Assembly (NCBI GenBank): GCA_015063135.1
Contig: SUTA01000002.1
Coordinates: 62,001 to 126,000, forward strand
Reading direction: 5' to 3'
Source: Thermoplasmata archaeon
GTDB taxonomy: Archaea > Thermoplasmatota > Thermoplasmata > Methanomassiliicoccales > Methanomethylophilaceae
Length of the DNA: 64,000 nt
Every line of letters begins with the position of its first letter. The first letter of the stretch is position 1. Below, in pieces: positions 36,707-46,090 of the stretch. Below the pieces are notes generated by a model. It worked only from the letters and a program-made list of their open reading frames with translations. It was not told the origin of the DNA and ran no database searches. The position numbers and the translations under genes are program-made.

Positions 36707-38218
36707 TCGGTCGCCGTAAGGTATGCCGAAGGCGTTCAGGATCCTGGCCTGCGTGTCCGTGATGAACGTGCTCTGGGGCTTCTTCAGGCCGGGGATGTTG
36801 ACCGTCTTGATGTTATCCAGCTCGCGCACGACCTCCTTGTACGTCATGCTCCTGTTGAGCTTCCTCAAATCCATGATCCCCTCGACCTGCAGCCTTATGG
36901 CCAGCGCCAGGAACTGCAGGAATATCCTGCTGAGGTAGTTGTTCTCGGTGAAGAGGTTCAGCGCGGTGCTGTCGTACTCGTTCCTCATGGACTCGAACCT
37001 CCTGGCCACCTTGCCCCTCTGCAGGAACGGAGTGATCGCCGTCGCCGCGCTGCGGGTGCCGTTCGATATCAGGACGGTGTACCCCAGGTACTTGTTGTGA
37101 TGCATGATCGCCTCGCTGTTCAGCTCCACGGTGCGGTCCCCCCGCTCATCCTCCTTGATGATGAGATACCTCTCGTAGAGGCTGGCGTGCTCCTCGACCA
37201 TGCGGTCCATCTCCACCTCGTACCTGCAGAGGTTGATCATGGAGATGAAGGTTGAGAGGTCCTCAGCGGACTTGTTCGGGTCATAGAAGATGTGGATGAA
37301 GAACCTCCGGCCGTTGATGTGCTGCATGAAAGTCTCCGAGAACAGGGGTGTGCCCAGGTATATCCTGTAGTTCTCCGGGTTGGTGATCGTGGCCGAGGCC
37401 CTCTCCAGGAGGCCGGATATGAAATCGTTGTCGGGGCGGACACGGACGGTGAGATTGCTGTCGGCATACGCCACCAGGGACGGGTCGAGCGGGTTTCCCG
37501 TGATCTCGTCCATGAAGAACGACAGCCTGCTGAAGCTCCCGGCCGACACGTCGTAGTCGCCCAGCCTGCGGCCGGTGGACTTGTCTGAGAGCTTGTAGCA
37601 TATAGGGATGTTGCCCTTGGTCGAGAAGAAGATCTCCATCTTCACCTTGTCGGTCAGGGCGCCGAGATCTATCCCGAGGTCTCTGGAATATTCGGACGTG
37701 CTCGACCTCGCCTCCCCGAAACCGATGGTGGTCAGGTACGTCTCCTCTGGCTGGAGGCGGATCCTCCAGAGGGTGAAGAACAGGGAGATGGAGTTGCTGT
37801 TAATATCGGACAGGAGCTCGTTCATCGCGGTCGGGGTGATCACCTGCCCGTATGGTGTCCTGTGATGCTCGGACCACTGCTTGCAGAAAACCATCTCGCC
37901 TCCCGTGGCGGCCAGGTAGTAGACGATCCCCATGATCTCCTTCCAATCATCGGGGAAGGAGAGCTTCAGGGCCTCCGTCAGCTTCATGCCCTCCGCGACG
38001 GAGTCGTAGACATCGCAGAGGTACCTGGACTTCACGACGGGGTACTCGCGGGTCCTGCCCCCTCTGTTGGGGACAATCTCGCCCGTCTCCGGGTCCACGT
38101 GGCCGATGCACCTCCTCTTGTAGACGTTCCTCCCCTTGGACTCGTCCCAGACGGGCTCGTTCAGATAAGCATATATAGTATTGGACTTGCGATTCCGCAG
38201 GTAGACGATGGAGGACAT
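36707..38218 (-). CDS. IS1634/IS4-like transposase-related protein; ends at CGA
   Basis: A 503-residue protein. Its N-terminus (SIVYLRNRKSNTIYAYLNEP, then KGRNVYKRRCIGHVDPETGE) matches transposases of the IS1634-like group common in methanogens. The central region carries scattered acids such as VAYADSNL and MDEITGNPLDPS that could be part of an RNase H-fold catalytic centre. The end is set by CGA after GIPYGD; as Arg, 24 residues are added through the region before iorA. I see no terminal inverted repeats, so it may be a single immobile copy. Its promoter carries a large AT-rich palindrome. Confidence 0.65.
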
Positions 38219-38224
38219 CGTTTG

Positions 38225-38249
38225 TTTGTATAATTATAGATTATACAAA
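38225..38249 (-). promoter_or_regulatory. AT-rich palindrome upstream of the transposase-like gene
   Basis: TTTGTATAAT-TATAG-ATTATACAAA is a perfect 10-base inverted repeat seven bases upstream of the start codon. A further AATTATACAA copy follows at about 38258-38267. It may be an operator for self-repression, a transposon-end remnant, or overlapping TATA elements. The wider region 38219-38489 is AT-rich and otherwise holds only the mtaC promoter. Confidence 0.45.
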
Positions 38250-38398
38250 TAGATATCCAATTATACAACTGATTATATGGATGCCTCAATATAATATCAG
38301 ACCCAAATGCACCTTAGTCAGATTGATTTCTGATGATTGATATTGTTGTTGGATATGAAGCTAGGAGAATATGCATGAAAAAAACAAAGTTTTATAAA

Positions 38399-38444
38399 CG
38401 TTATAACACAAAATCCAATTTTTGATTTTGAGACCCGTTATAAA
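38399..38444 (+). promoter_or_regulatory. mtaC promoter region with repeated CGTTATAA
   Basis: CGTTATAA occurs at 38399-38406 and 38436-38443. The second copy overlaps the likely TATA box (TTATAAA, 38438-38444), about 50 bases before the mtaC start. This gives a leader of about 25 bases with the ribosome binding site GAGGTG. The duplicate may be a second start site or a regulator site. Confidence 0.45.
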
Positions 38445-38489
38445 CCCCTGTGGAGATGATATATCCATCAAATTGCGAGGTGCAGAAAA

Positions 38490-39272
38490 ATGCTGAGCAG
38501 AGAAGGAGCCGACTTCACGGTCGTGCTGAGGCGCTACGACATAGAACACCAGGTATCAATGACGCCTGAAGAGATGGCGAAGAAACTCCTCCCCAAGGAC
38601 GAGGTTTTCAAGAAAGTGGCTGAAGAGGTCCTCTATATGAGGTTCAAGACCGTCGGGCCCGTCGTCATGGAGGCCCTGAAGGTCAGGGATCCCCTCGACG
38701 TCATCAACCAGGGCCTGGTCACCGGGATGGAGGCCGTCGCCAAGCTGTACGCCGAGCACGTCTACTTCCTTCCCGAGATCATGATGGCGGCCAAGGTCAT
38801 GGAGATCGGAATCGCCATCGCCGAGAAGCAGGTCCCCGGCGGAAGGGAGACCAAGGGAACCATCATCATGCACGCCGTCGAGGGAGACCCCCACGACATC
38901 GGCAAGAACATCGCCGCCGTCATGGTCAGGTCCTCCGGGTACAACGTCATCGACATGGGCAGGGATGTACCGATCAAGGACTTCATCGCCAAGGTCGAGG
39001 AGGTCAGGCCCATGATGGTCAGCGGAACCGCGCTCATGACCACCACCATGGCCGTCTTCCCCCAGGAGGCCAAGATCCTCCAGGAGAAGGGCATCGAGAT
39101 CCCCTTGATGGGATGCGGCGGAGCGGTCAACAGGGAGTACGCCAACTCGTACGACCTCGGCATCTACTCCGAGAAGGCGCCCCAGACGCCCCTGATCGCG
39201 GACAAGGTCCGCGAGGGATACACGTGGAAGCAGGTCAGAGAGGAGTGGGACTCCATCGTAGGAGGGAACTGA
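38490..39272 (+). CDS. mtaC: Methanol corrinoid protein
   Basis: A 260-residue corrinoid protein that carries the methyl group from methanol to the coenzyme M methyltransferase. An N-terminal helical cap (residues 20-110, with a DPLDVINQGLVTGMEAVAK motif) is followed by a B12-binding Rossmann domain. The cobalt-ligand motif is EGDPHDIGKN near residue 131, with SGTALMTTTM near 175 and GCGGAVNREYA near 210. GCGAGGTG precedes the ATG. Ends at TGA two bases before mtaB. Confidence 0.93.
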   Translation: MLSREGADFTVVLRRYDIEHQVSMTPEEMAKKLLPKDEVFKKVAEEVLYMRFKTVGPVVMEALKVRDPLDVINQGLVTGMEAVAKLYAEHVYFLPEIMMAAKVMEIGIAIAEKQVPGGRETKGTIIMHAVEGDPHDIGKNIAAVMVRSSGYNVIDMGRDVPIKDFIAKVEEVRPMMVSGTALMTTTMAVFPQEAKILQEKGIEIPLMGCGGAVNREYANSYDLGIYSEKAPQTPLIADKVREGYTWKQVREEWDSIVGGN

Positions 39273-39273
39273 A

Positions 39274-40673
39274 ATGTCCGTTACAAGATACACCAAGATG
39301 GCATACGATTGCGCAGACGACATGGTCTTCGGGACCGCCAAGAGCCCTGTGGCCTACGGCTTCGGACTGAAGATCGGAGCCGGGCACGTCATCCCCGAGA
39401 TCAACTACGCCCCCAGGCCCGGCACCGAGAAGGACCCCGAGAAGCTCAGGAAGGAGTACGTGGACTTCATCACCAAGGACATCCTTGACAGGGCCATCAC
39501 CGCCGGATTCCCCGACGTCCAGCTGGAGACCGAGTGGGTCTCCCAGATGAACCAGGCCAAGCTCTCCGCCCCTGTAGTCGCAGGGCAGCAGGAGATGTGC
39601 GAGAAGTACCACGAGGAGTACGGCCTCAACTGCGGAACCAGGCAGACCGTCCCCGACCAGCGCGAGGCCGACCACGGCCTGAGGTCCGGCATGGACTCCG
39701 TCCACGGATACCCCGAGAAGCTGTTCGAGTGCTGCGACATCGCATGCGAGAACGGATGCAACAACCTCTCCATCGAGTCCGTCGGAGGGAAGGAGTTCGC
39801 CGACTACGCCGTCACCAACGGTGACATCGTCGCGTTCCTGTTCGGTGTCGGATACCTCGGATCCATCGACATGACCTGGCTCTGGCAGCAGATGTCCGAT
39901 ATCGCCAGGAAGAACAAGTGCGTCGCCGGAGGGGACACCAACTGCTCCGGTGCGAACGTCTCCATGTTCATGGCGGGCGGAATGATGGACCAGGACGTCC
40001 AGAGGACCTTCTCCGCCGTCACCCGTGCCATCTCCGCGGCCAGGACCCTGTGCGCCTGGGAGGCCGGAGCCATCGGCCCCGACAAGGACTGCGGATACGA
40101 GGGAGTCATCGTCAAGGCCATCGCCGGAAAGCCCACCACCCAAGAGGGGAAGAACTGCCAGTGCGCCCACTGCGACCTCCAGGGCAACCTAATCGCCCAG
40201 TGCTGCGACCTCTGGTCCAACGAGTCCGTAGAGTACCACCCCGAGTTCGGTGGAACCTCCGTCCAGTGCTGGCTCGGAACCATCGGATACGAGGCCTCCT
40301 CATGAACACGGCCATCCAGCTGAAGCAGGAGAAGACCCTCAGGGACCTGTACATGTACTCCGACAGGTACAGAGGCCCCGAGGCCTACATCCTCGCATAC
40401 GACAACGCCTGGCAGATCGGAAAGGCCATCGCCGAATACGGCGACGACCTGTACATGAGAGCCAAGGCCGCCGGAATGAAGGCCGTCGAAATCCTCCTGA
40501 AGGGATACGAGTCCAAGGAGATCGGGCTGACCGTCAAGCAGCTCGAGACCCTCCAGGACATCAACAAGAAGATCTCCGCCCTGCCCGACGACGAGGACAA
40601 GTTCTTCGACTGGGCCGTCAAGGAGTACAAGGACACCGTCCCCAACTTCAACATGAAGAACTACGGCCTCTGA
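39274..40673 (+). CDS. mtaB: Methanol:corrinoid methyltransferase, interrupted by a frameshift
   Basis: MtaB activates methanol at a zinc site and methylates MtaC. The sequence splits into a 343-residue part (39274-40305) ending GYEASS at TGA and a 123-residue part beginning at ATG 40302 (MNTAIQLKQEKTLRDLYMYS). The two overlap by ATGA. Together they match the roughly 460-residue single MtaB chain, with the join inside the zinc-binding C-terminal region (QCWLGT before, the helical end after). One additional base in GCCTCCTCATGAAC, for example GCCTCCCTCATG, would restore a single frame. It is either a sequence error, a real mutation, or two coupled polypeptides. Ends at TGA. Confidence 0.85.
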
Positions 40674-40697
40674 AACGAAGCTAAAGAAATACCTCTG

Positions 40698-40725
40698 CCG
40701 GCGGGACGCTGTCCCGCCGGTACCC
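40698..40725 (+). terminator. Hairpin terminator of the mtaCB operon
   Basis: CCGGCGGGAC-GCT-GTCCCGCCGG, a perfect 10-base stem, followed by TACCCTTTC. Located 25 bases after the mtaB stop. Confidence 0.65.
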
Positions 40726-40827
40726 TTTCATTTCCTTCCTCCGCATCGCATTCCCACGATGCCAGAATGTCGGCCCTGCCTGGCAGGGCGCGACATTTTT
40801 AACGATGAATTCTATCGCCCAGCCGCA

Positions 40828-40913
40828 GCCGGGGTTGCCGAGTCTGGAAAAGGCGCAGGATTTAGGATCCTGTCCTTAGTGGTTCGAGGGTTCAAATCCC
40901 TTCCCCGGCACCA
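40828..40913 (+). tRNA. tRNA-Leu (UAG anticodon)
   Basis: A class II tRNA. The acceptor stem GCCGGGG/CCCCGGC (40828-40834 with 40903-40909) closes it, and the D-arm region contains GGTTGCCGAG. The anticodon stem CAGGA/TCCTG holds the loop TTTAGGA (anticodon TAG). A long variable arm follows, then the T-arm GAGGGTTCAAATCCC. The discriminator A is followed by an encoded CCA (40911-40913). Confidence 0.95.
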
Positions 40914-40983
40914 ATTGCTTGGATTAACAATAGTTTTTTTAGTCTTTACCGCCATTTTACCACACGGAAAGTGAAATCGGCCC

Positions 40984-41607
40984 ATGTCCAATTCCATTGA
41001 GACGGACAGCGCCCACGACTTCATGGCCCTGGGCGATTCGTACTACTACGGAGTGGCGAAGTCTCAGTCGTACGAGAAGGCCTCCAGGTGGTATTCTGAG
41101 GCTGCCAAACGCGGCCATGCCGCTTCCCAGACCCGTCTTGCCTATTGCTATCTCAAAGGGATAGGCGTTCAGCAGTCGTATGCAGAGGCCGCCATGTGGT
41201 TCAGGAGAGCGGCCGACCAGGGCGTGGCCGTCGCCCAGTACAACCTGGGCCTGCTCTACGAGCACGGACTGGGCCTGCCTAAGTCCGAGGGCTACGCGGT
41301 CAGCTGGTTCAGGAAGGCCGCGGAGCAGGGGTACAGCGTCGCCCAGCACCGCCTCGGGAGATGCTACTACGTCGGCACTGGGATCGGCGTGTCGAAGGAA
41401 GAGGCCGTCCGGTGGTTCAGGAAGGCGGCGGAACAGGGCTTCGTGGATTCCCAGTACTGCCTCGGCCACTGCTGCGAATACGGGATCGGCACCGAGGTCT
41501 CCTTGGACGAGGCCGTCAAGTGGTACGTGAGGGCGGCGGACGGCGGCTGCGAGAAAGCCGACTCCGCCTTGAGGAGCATGGGCCTCAGGAAGTCCCCCGG
41601 CTTGTAA
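40984..41607 (+). CDS. Sel1-like repeat (TPR) protein
   Basis: A 207-residue protein composed of about five Sel1 repeats of 36 residues, each with the pattern A..WFRKAAEQG...AQY.LG..Y..G.G (for example near residues 24, 60, 96, 132 and 168). It has no signal peptide. Such proteins are scaffolds for protein-protein contacts. It stands alone between tRNA-Leu and the carBA operon. Ends at TAA. Confidence 0.82.
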   Translation: MSNSIETDSAHDFMALGDSYYYGVAKSQSYEKASRWYSEAAKRGHAASQTRLAYCYLKGIGVQQSYAEAAMWFRRAADQGVAVAQYNLGLLYEHGLGLPKSEGYAVSWFRKAAEQGYSVAQHRLGRCYYVGTGIGVSKEEAVRWFRKAAEQGFVDSQYCLGHCCEYGIGTEVSLDEAVKWYVRAADGGCEKADSALRSMGLRKSPGL

Positions 41608-41620
41608 GATAAAGGAAGAA

Positions 41621-41643
41621 AAGGCGCCCGGGGGCGCCTTTGT
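41621..41643. terminator. Bidirectional terminator between Sel1 gene and carB
   Basis: AAGGCGCCC-GG-GGGCGCCTT, a perfect 9-base stem with AAAGGAAGA on the left and TGTTTC on the right, so it can act in both directions between convergent genes. Confidence 0.6.
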
Positions 41644-41644
41644 T

Positions 41645-44600
41645 TCACTGGAGGGTGTGGAAGTCCGCGGTGGACCTCACGCCGAGCTCGCCGCGCCTGG
41701 CCACCTTGATGGACGCCACGGCGATCTGCGCTCCCTGGACGGTGGTCATGAACGGGATCTCCAGCTCGACGGCCAGCCTGCGCAGGGTGTACCCGTCGCG
41801 CACGGCTCCGGACTTCAGCGAGGGGGTGTTGATGACCAGGTTGATCTTGCCGTCCCTCATCAGCCCGATGGCGTTGGGCCTCTGGTTCTCGCTGAGCTTG
41901 AACACGGTGGTGACGTCGACCCCGTGCTCCCTCAGATACGTCGAGGTGCCCTTGGTGGCGTAGATGGTGAATCCCATCTCGCTGAGCTCCTTGGCGGGCC
42001 CCAGGATCCTCTCCTTGTCAGTGTCGTTGACTGTGATGTAGACTCCGCCGCCGTTCACGGGCAGCTTGTTGCCCGCGGCGATGAGCGCCTTGTAGCAGGC
42101 CTTGTCGAAGTCCTCGTCGATACCCATGACCTCTCCGGTGGACTTCATCTCGGGGGTGAGGATGGAGTCGACCCCGGGCAGCTTGAGGAAGGGGAACACG
42201 GATGCCTTGATGGCGTAGTGGTCGATCTTCCTGTATCCCTTGAGGCCGAATTCCTTCAGCTTCTTGCCGAGCATGATCTTGGTGCCGATCTTGGCCAGGG
42301 GCACGCCGGTGGCCTTGGAGATGAAGGGCACGGTCCTTGAGGCCCTGGGGTTGGCCTCGATCATGTAGACCTTTCCGTCCTTGACAGCCAGCTGGAGGTT
42401 CATCAGTCCCTTGATGTGCAGGGCCAGGGCGACGCGTGTTGTGATGTCGACCATCTCGTCGATGATCTCCTGCTTGAGGGTGAACGGGGGCAGGACCATA
42501 GTGGCGTCCCCGGAGTGGCATCCGGCATACTCGACGTGCTCCATGATGCCTCCGATGTAGACGTCCTCGCCGTCGCAGACGGCGTCGATGTCGATCTCGA
42601 TGGCCTCGGTGAGGTACTTGTCGACGAGGATGGGGTGGTTCCTGGACACCTTGACCGCGGTCTCGACGTAGGTCTTCAGCTCCTCCGTGGAGTAGACGAT
42701 CTCCATCGCCCTCCCGCCCAGCACGTACGAGGGGCGGACCAGGACGGGGTACCCGATGGACTCGGCGATGCTCTTGACCTCGTCGAAGGAGTAGCCGGTC
42801 CCGGATGCAGGCTGGTTGATCTTCAGGTCGTCCATCAGCTTGGAGAACCTGCGCCTGTCCTCGGCGACGTCCATGTCGTCGGGGGCGGTCCCCAGGACCT
42901 TGGTCTTGGTCCCCTCGAGGGCCTTCTCCAGGTCCACGGCGAGGTTGACGGAGGTCTGTCCGCCGTACTGGACAATGACGCCGTCGGCGTCCTCCTCGCG
43001 GATCACGTGGAGCACGTCCTCAAGGGTCAGGGGCTCGAAGTAGAGCCTGTCGGATATGTCGTAGTCGGTGGACACGGTCTCGGGGTTGTTGTTGATGATG
43101 ACCGCATCGACGCCCTCCTCCTGTAGCGCCATGACTCCGTGGACGCAGCAGTAGTCGAACTCGATACCCTGTCCGATCCTGATGGGGCCGCCGCCTATGA
43201 TGACGACCTTCTTGTTGTCGCCGGGCTGGGCCTCGGATGACCTGCCGTAGGTGGAGTAGTAGTAGGGGGTCTGGGCCGCGAACTCGGCGGCGCAGGTGTC
43301 GACCATCTTGTAGACGGGGACGATGCCCTCCTTCATCCTCTGGGCGCGGATGTCTGCGGCGGGCTTCCCGACCAGGTCCGAGATGGTGTCGTCGGAGAAT
43401 CCCATCTCCTTGGCCTGCTTCAGGAGCTCGGGGGTCATGCCCTTGGCGAGCTTCGCCTCCATGTCCACGACGTTCTTGATCTTCTTTATGAAGAATGGAT
43501 CCCACTTGGCCAGGTCGGCGATCCTCTCGACGGACCAGCCCATCCTGAGGGCCTCGGCCATGACGAAGATGCGCTTGTCGGTGGCGTGGGTGAGCTCCTC
43601 GATGATGTCCTGCTCGTTGACCTGGACCCTGTCCAGGCCCTTGACGCCGATCTCCAGGGACCTGAGCCCCTTGAGCAGCGCCTCCTCGAAGGTCCTGCCG
43701 ATGGCCATGACCTCCCCGGTGGACTTCATCTGGGTGCCCAGGTGCCTGTCCACGGTGCGGAACTTGTCGAAGGGCCATCTCGGGATCTTCAGCACGACGT
43801 AGTCCACGGACGGCTCGAACGCCGCGTAGGTGGTGCCGGTGATCCTGTTGGGTATCTCGTCGAGGGTGAATCCCGCGGCGATCTTGGTGGAGACCCTGGC
43901 GATGGGGTATCCGGTCGCCTTGGAGGCGAGCGCGGATGACCTGGACACACGGGGGTTGACCTCGATGAGCCTGTAGTCCCCGTTCTCGGGGTTGAATGCG
44001 AACTGGACGTTGCAGCCTCCTGCGATGTTCAGCTCCCTGATGACCTTGAGTGAGGCGTTCCTGAGGCGCTGGTGGTCCCTGTCGGAGAGGGTCAGGCACG
44101 GGGCGCAGACGATGGACTCCCCGGTGTGGATCCCCATGGCGTCCAGGTTCTCCATGTTGCATATGATGATGCAGTTGTCGTTGGAGTCCCTCATTACCTC
44201 GTACTCGTACTCCTTCCAACCGAGGACGCTCTCCTCGATGAGGACCTGGTGGATCCTGGAGTAGGCGAGACCGCGTGCGCAGATCTCCTCCAGCTCCCTC
44301 TCGTTGTATGCGATGCCTCCGCCGGTCCCTCCGAGGGTGAACGCGGGCCTGATCAGCACGGGGTACCTGCCGATCGTCTTTACGGCCTCCTTGGCCTCCT
44401 CGATGCTCTCGACGGACCTGGACAGCGGGATGGGCTCGCCGATGCGCTCCATGGCCTCCTTGAACAGCTCCCTGTCCTCGGACATGTCGATCGCGTCGGG
44501 CTGGGTCCCGACGAGCTTGCAGTGGAGCCTCTCGAGCTCGCCGGACTCGGCCAGCTCGGAGCAGATGTTCAGAGCGGTCTGGCCGCCCATTCCGGAGAGG

Positions 44601-44851
44601 ACGCCGTCGACGCCCTCCTTCTCGATGATCTTGGCGACGTTCTCCGCGGTCAGCGGCTCGATGTAGACCGCATCCGCGGTGTCGGCGTCGGTCTGGATGG
44701 TGGCGGGGTTGGAATTGACCAGGACGGTCTTGTAGCCCTCCTCCCTCAGGGACCTGCAGGCCTGCGTTCCGGAGAAGTCGAACTCCGCGGCCTGGCCGAT
44801 GACGATCGGTCCGGATCCGATGACCATGAGCTTCTTGTAATCGTTCCTCAT
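41645..44851 (-). CDS. carB: Carbamoyl-phosphate synthase large subunit
   Basis: A 1068-residue CarB with two homologous ATP-grasp halves. The N-terminal carboxyphosphate half begins KKLMVIGSGPIVIGQAAEFD and the C-terminal carbamate half begins KVVIIGGGPIRIGQGIEFDY (about residue 555). The C-terminal MGS-like allosteric domain starts near residue 935 (GPAKELSEMGFTIYATKGTS). It makes carbamoyl phosphate for arginine and pyrimidines with CarA. It overlaps carA by four bases. Ends at TGA. Confidence 0.95.
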   Translation of the reverse strand: MRNDYKKLMVIGSGPIVIGQAAEFDFSGTQACRSLREEGYKTVLVNSNPATIQTDADTADAVYIEPLTAENVAKIIEKEGVDGVLSGMGGQTALNICSELAESGELERLHCKLVGTQPDAIDMSEDRELFKEAMERIGEPIPLSRSVESIEEAKEAVKTIGRYPVLIRPAFTLGGTGGGIAYNERELEEICARGLAYSRIHQVLIEESVLGWKEYEYEVMRDSNDNCIIICNMENLDAMGIHTGESIVCAPCLTLSDRDHQRLRNASLKVIRELNIAGGCNVQFAFNPENGDYRLIEVNPRVSRSSALASKATGYPIARVSTKIAAGFTLDEIPNRITGTTYAAFEPSVDYVVLKIPRWPFDKFRTVDRHLGTQMKSTGEVMAIGRTFEEALLKGLRSLEIGVKGLDRVQVNEQDIIEELTHATDKRIFVMAEALRMGWSVERIADLAKWDPFFIKKIKNVVDMEAKLAKGMTPELLKQAKEMGFSDDTISDLVGKPAADIRAQRMKEGIVPVYKMVDTCAAEFAAQTPYYYSTYGRSSEAQPGDNKKVVIIGGGPIRIGQGIEFDYCCVHGVMALQEEGVDAVIINNNPETVSTDYDISDRLYFEPLTLEDVLHVIREEDADGVIVQYGGQTSVNLAVDLEKALEGTKTKVLGTAPDDMDVAEDRRRFSKLMDDLKINQPASGTGYSFDEVKSIAESIGYPVLVRPSYVLGGRAMEIVYSTEELKTYVETAVKVSRNHPILVDKYLTEAIEIDIDAVCDGEDVYIGGIMEHVEYAGCHSGDATMVLPPFTLKQEIIDEMVDITTRVALALHIKGLMNLQLAVKDGKVYMIEANPRASRTVPFISKATGVPLAKIGTKIMLGKKLKEFGLKGYRKIDHYAIKASVFPFLKLPGVDSILTPEMKSTGEVMGIDEDFDKACYKALIAAGNKLPVNGGGVYITVNDTDKERILGPAKELSEMGFTIYATKGTSTYLREHGVDVTTVFKLSENQRPNAIGLMRDGKINLVINTPSLKSGAVRDGYTLRRLAVELEIPFMTTVQGAQIAVASIKVARRGELGVRSTADFHTLQ

Positions 44852-45933
44852 TGTTTCGCCTCCTTGATCATCTTGGCGAACCTGTCGAACAGGAACGCGG
44901 TGTCGTTGGGGCCCGGTGCGGACTCCGGGTGGTACTGGGTGGTGAAGATGGGGAGATCCCTGTGGCAGACGCCCTCCACGGACCCGTCATTGACGTTGGT
45001 CTGGTTGGCGATGAGCCCGGTGCCGTCGAGGCTGGCCTCGTCCACGGCGAACCCGTGGTTCTGCGATGTGATGTACACGCGGCCCTCCAGCTTGACCGGC
45101 TGGTTGCATCCCCTGTGCCCGAACTTCATCTTGTAGGTGGTGGCGCCCATCGCCCTTGCGATGATCTGGCTGCCGTAGCAGATGCCGAACATGGGCATCT
45201 GCGTGGAGAGGTCGGAGACGGTCCTCTGGGTGGTGGCGACGATGTCCTTCTGGGCGGGGTCACCAGGGCCGTTGGAGATCAGGACCCCCTGGACCCCGGA
45301 GTCGACGATGACATCCGCGGGCGTGTCGTAGGGGAACCTGACGATGTTGAACCTCTCCATGAGGCACTTGGGTATCTCCGCCTTGGCGCCGCAGTCGATC
45401 ATCCCGACGGTGATGTCGTGGCCCGTGTACATGCGGGAGACCTCCTTGCAGGAGACCTCGGCCACGAGGTTGCTCTCGGAGGGGTAGGGCATCTTCTGGA
45501 GCGATTTCACGGTGGCCTCTATGTCGGCCCCCTCGCGCACTATGGCCCCTTTGATCGTTCCCTCGGTCCTCAGCTTGATGACCAGGTCGCGGGTGTCGAT
45601 CCCGGAGATCCCGGGCACGCCGTAGAATTTGAGGAACTCGTCGATGGTGCGCCCGCCGTACATGGGCGAGGGCTCCCTGCAGTACTCCCTGACGACCAGG
45701 CCGCGGGTGTGGACGGCGCAGGACTGGTAGAAGTCCTCCGTTATCCCGTAGTTCCCGACCAGCGGGTAGGTCATGACCAGGATCTCGCCCCTGTACGAGG
45801 GGTCCGTAAGGCTCTCCTGGTAGCCGTCCATACCGGTCTCGAAGACGACCTCCCCAGTCGCCTCGGTCTCCTTTCCGAAAAGCTCTCCTTTATAAACGGT
45901 CCCGTCTTCCAGGACCAGGTATCCGCATGACAT
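44848..45933 (-). CDS. carA: Carbamoyl-phosphate synthase small (glutaminase) subunit
   Basis: A 361-residue class I glutamine amidotransferase subunit. The N-terminal CarA domain begins YLVLEDGTVYKGELFG; the nucleophile Cys is in FGICYGSQIIARAMGA near residue 247 and the His-Glu pair is in QYHPESAPGP near 330. A TATA box TTATATAC (about 45957-45966) lies just before the start at 45933, indicating a leaderless transcript. A longer frame to 46020 contains CGA and lies upstream of the promoter. Ends at TGA. Confidence 0.93.
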   Translation of the reverse strand: MSCGYLVLEDGTVYKGELFGKETEATGEVVFETGMDGYQESLTDPSYRGEILVMTYPLVGNYGITEDFYQSCAVHTRGLVVREYCREPSPMYGGRTIDEFLKFYGVPGISGIDTRDLVIKLRTEGTIKGAIVREGADIEATVKSLQKMPYPSESNLVAEVSCKEVSRMYTGHDITVGMIDCGAKAEIPKCLMERFNIVRFPYDTPADVIVDSGVQGVLISNGPGDPAQKDIVATTQRTVSDLSTQMPMFGICYGSQIIARAMGATTYKMKFGHRGCNQPVKLEGRVYITSQNHGFAVDEASLDGTGLIANQTNVNDGSVEGVCHRDLPIFTTQYHPESAPGPNDTAFLFDRFAKMIKEAKQ

Positions 45934-46090
45934 CGGAGAATTATCAGATTTAGGTACCGTATATAATGACATTGGTATCGGCCTGACAGGTTTCCGAATC
46001 GGTTGTCGGATAGCAGACATAACCGTACCCTGCGGACTACGTCCCCCTACGGGGGAAAGGTATTATCCGCGGTCGCACAATGGGTGTCGC

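Noticed and set aside
40303-40305. TGA in mtaB as a selenocysteine or read-through codon
   Set aside because: The continuing homology is in a different frame, not after the TGA in the same frame, so a shift is needed rather than recoding.
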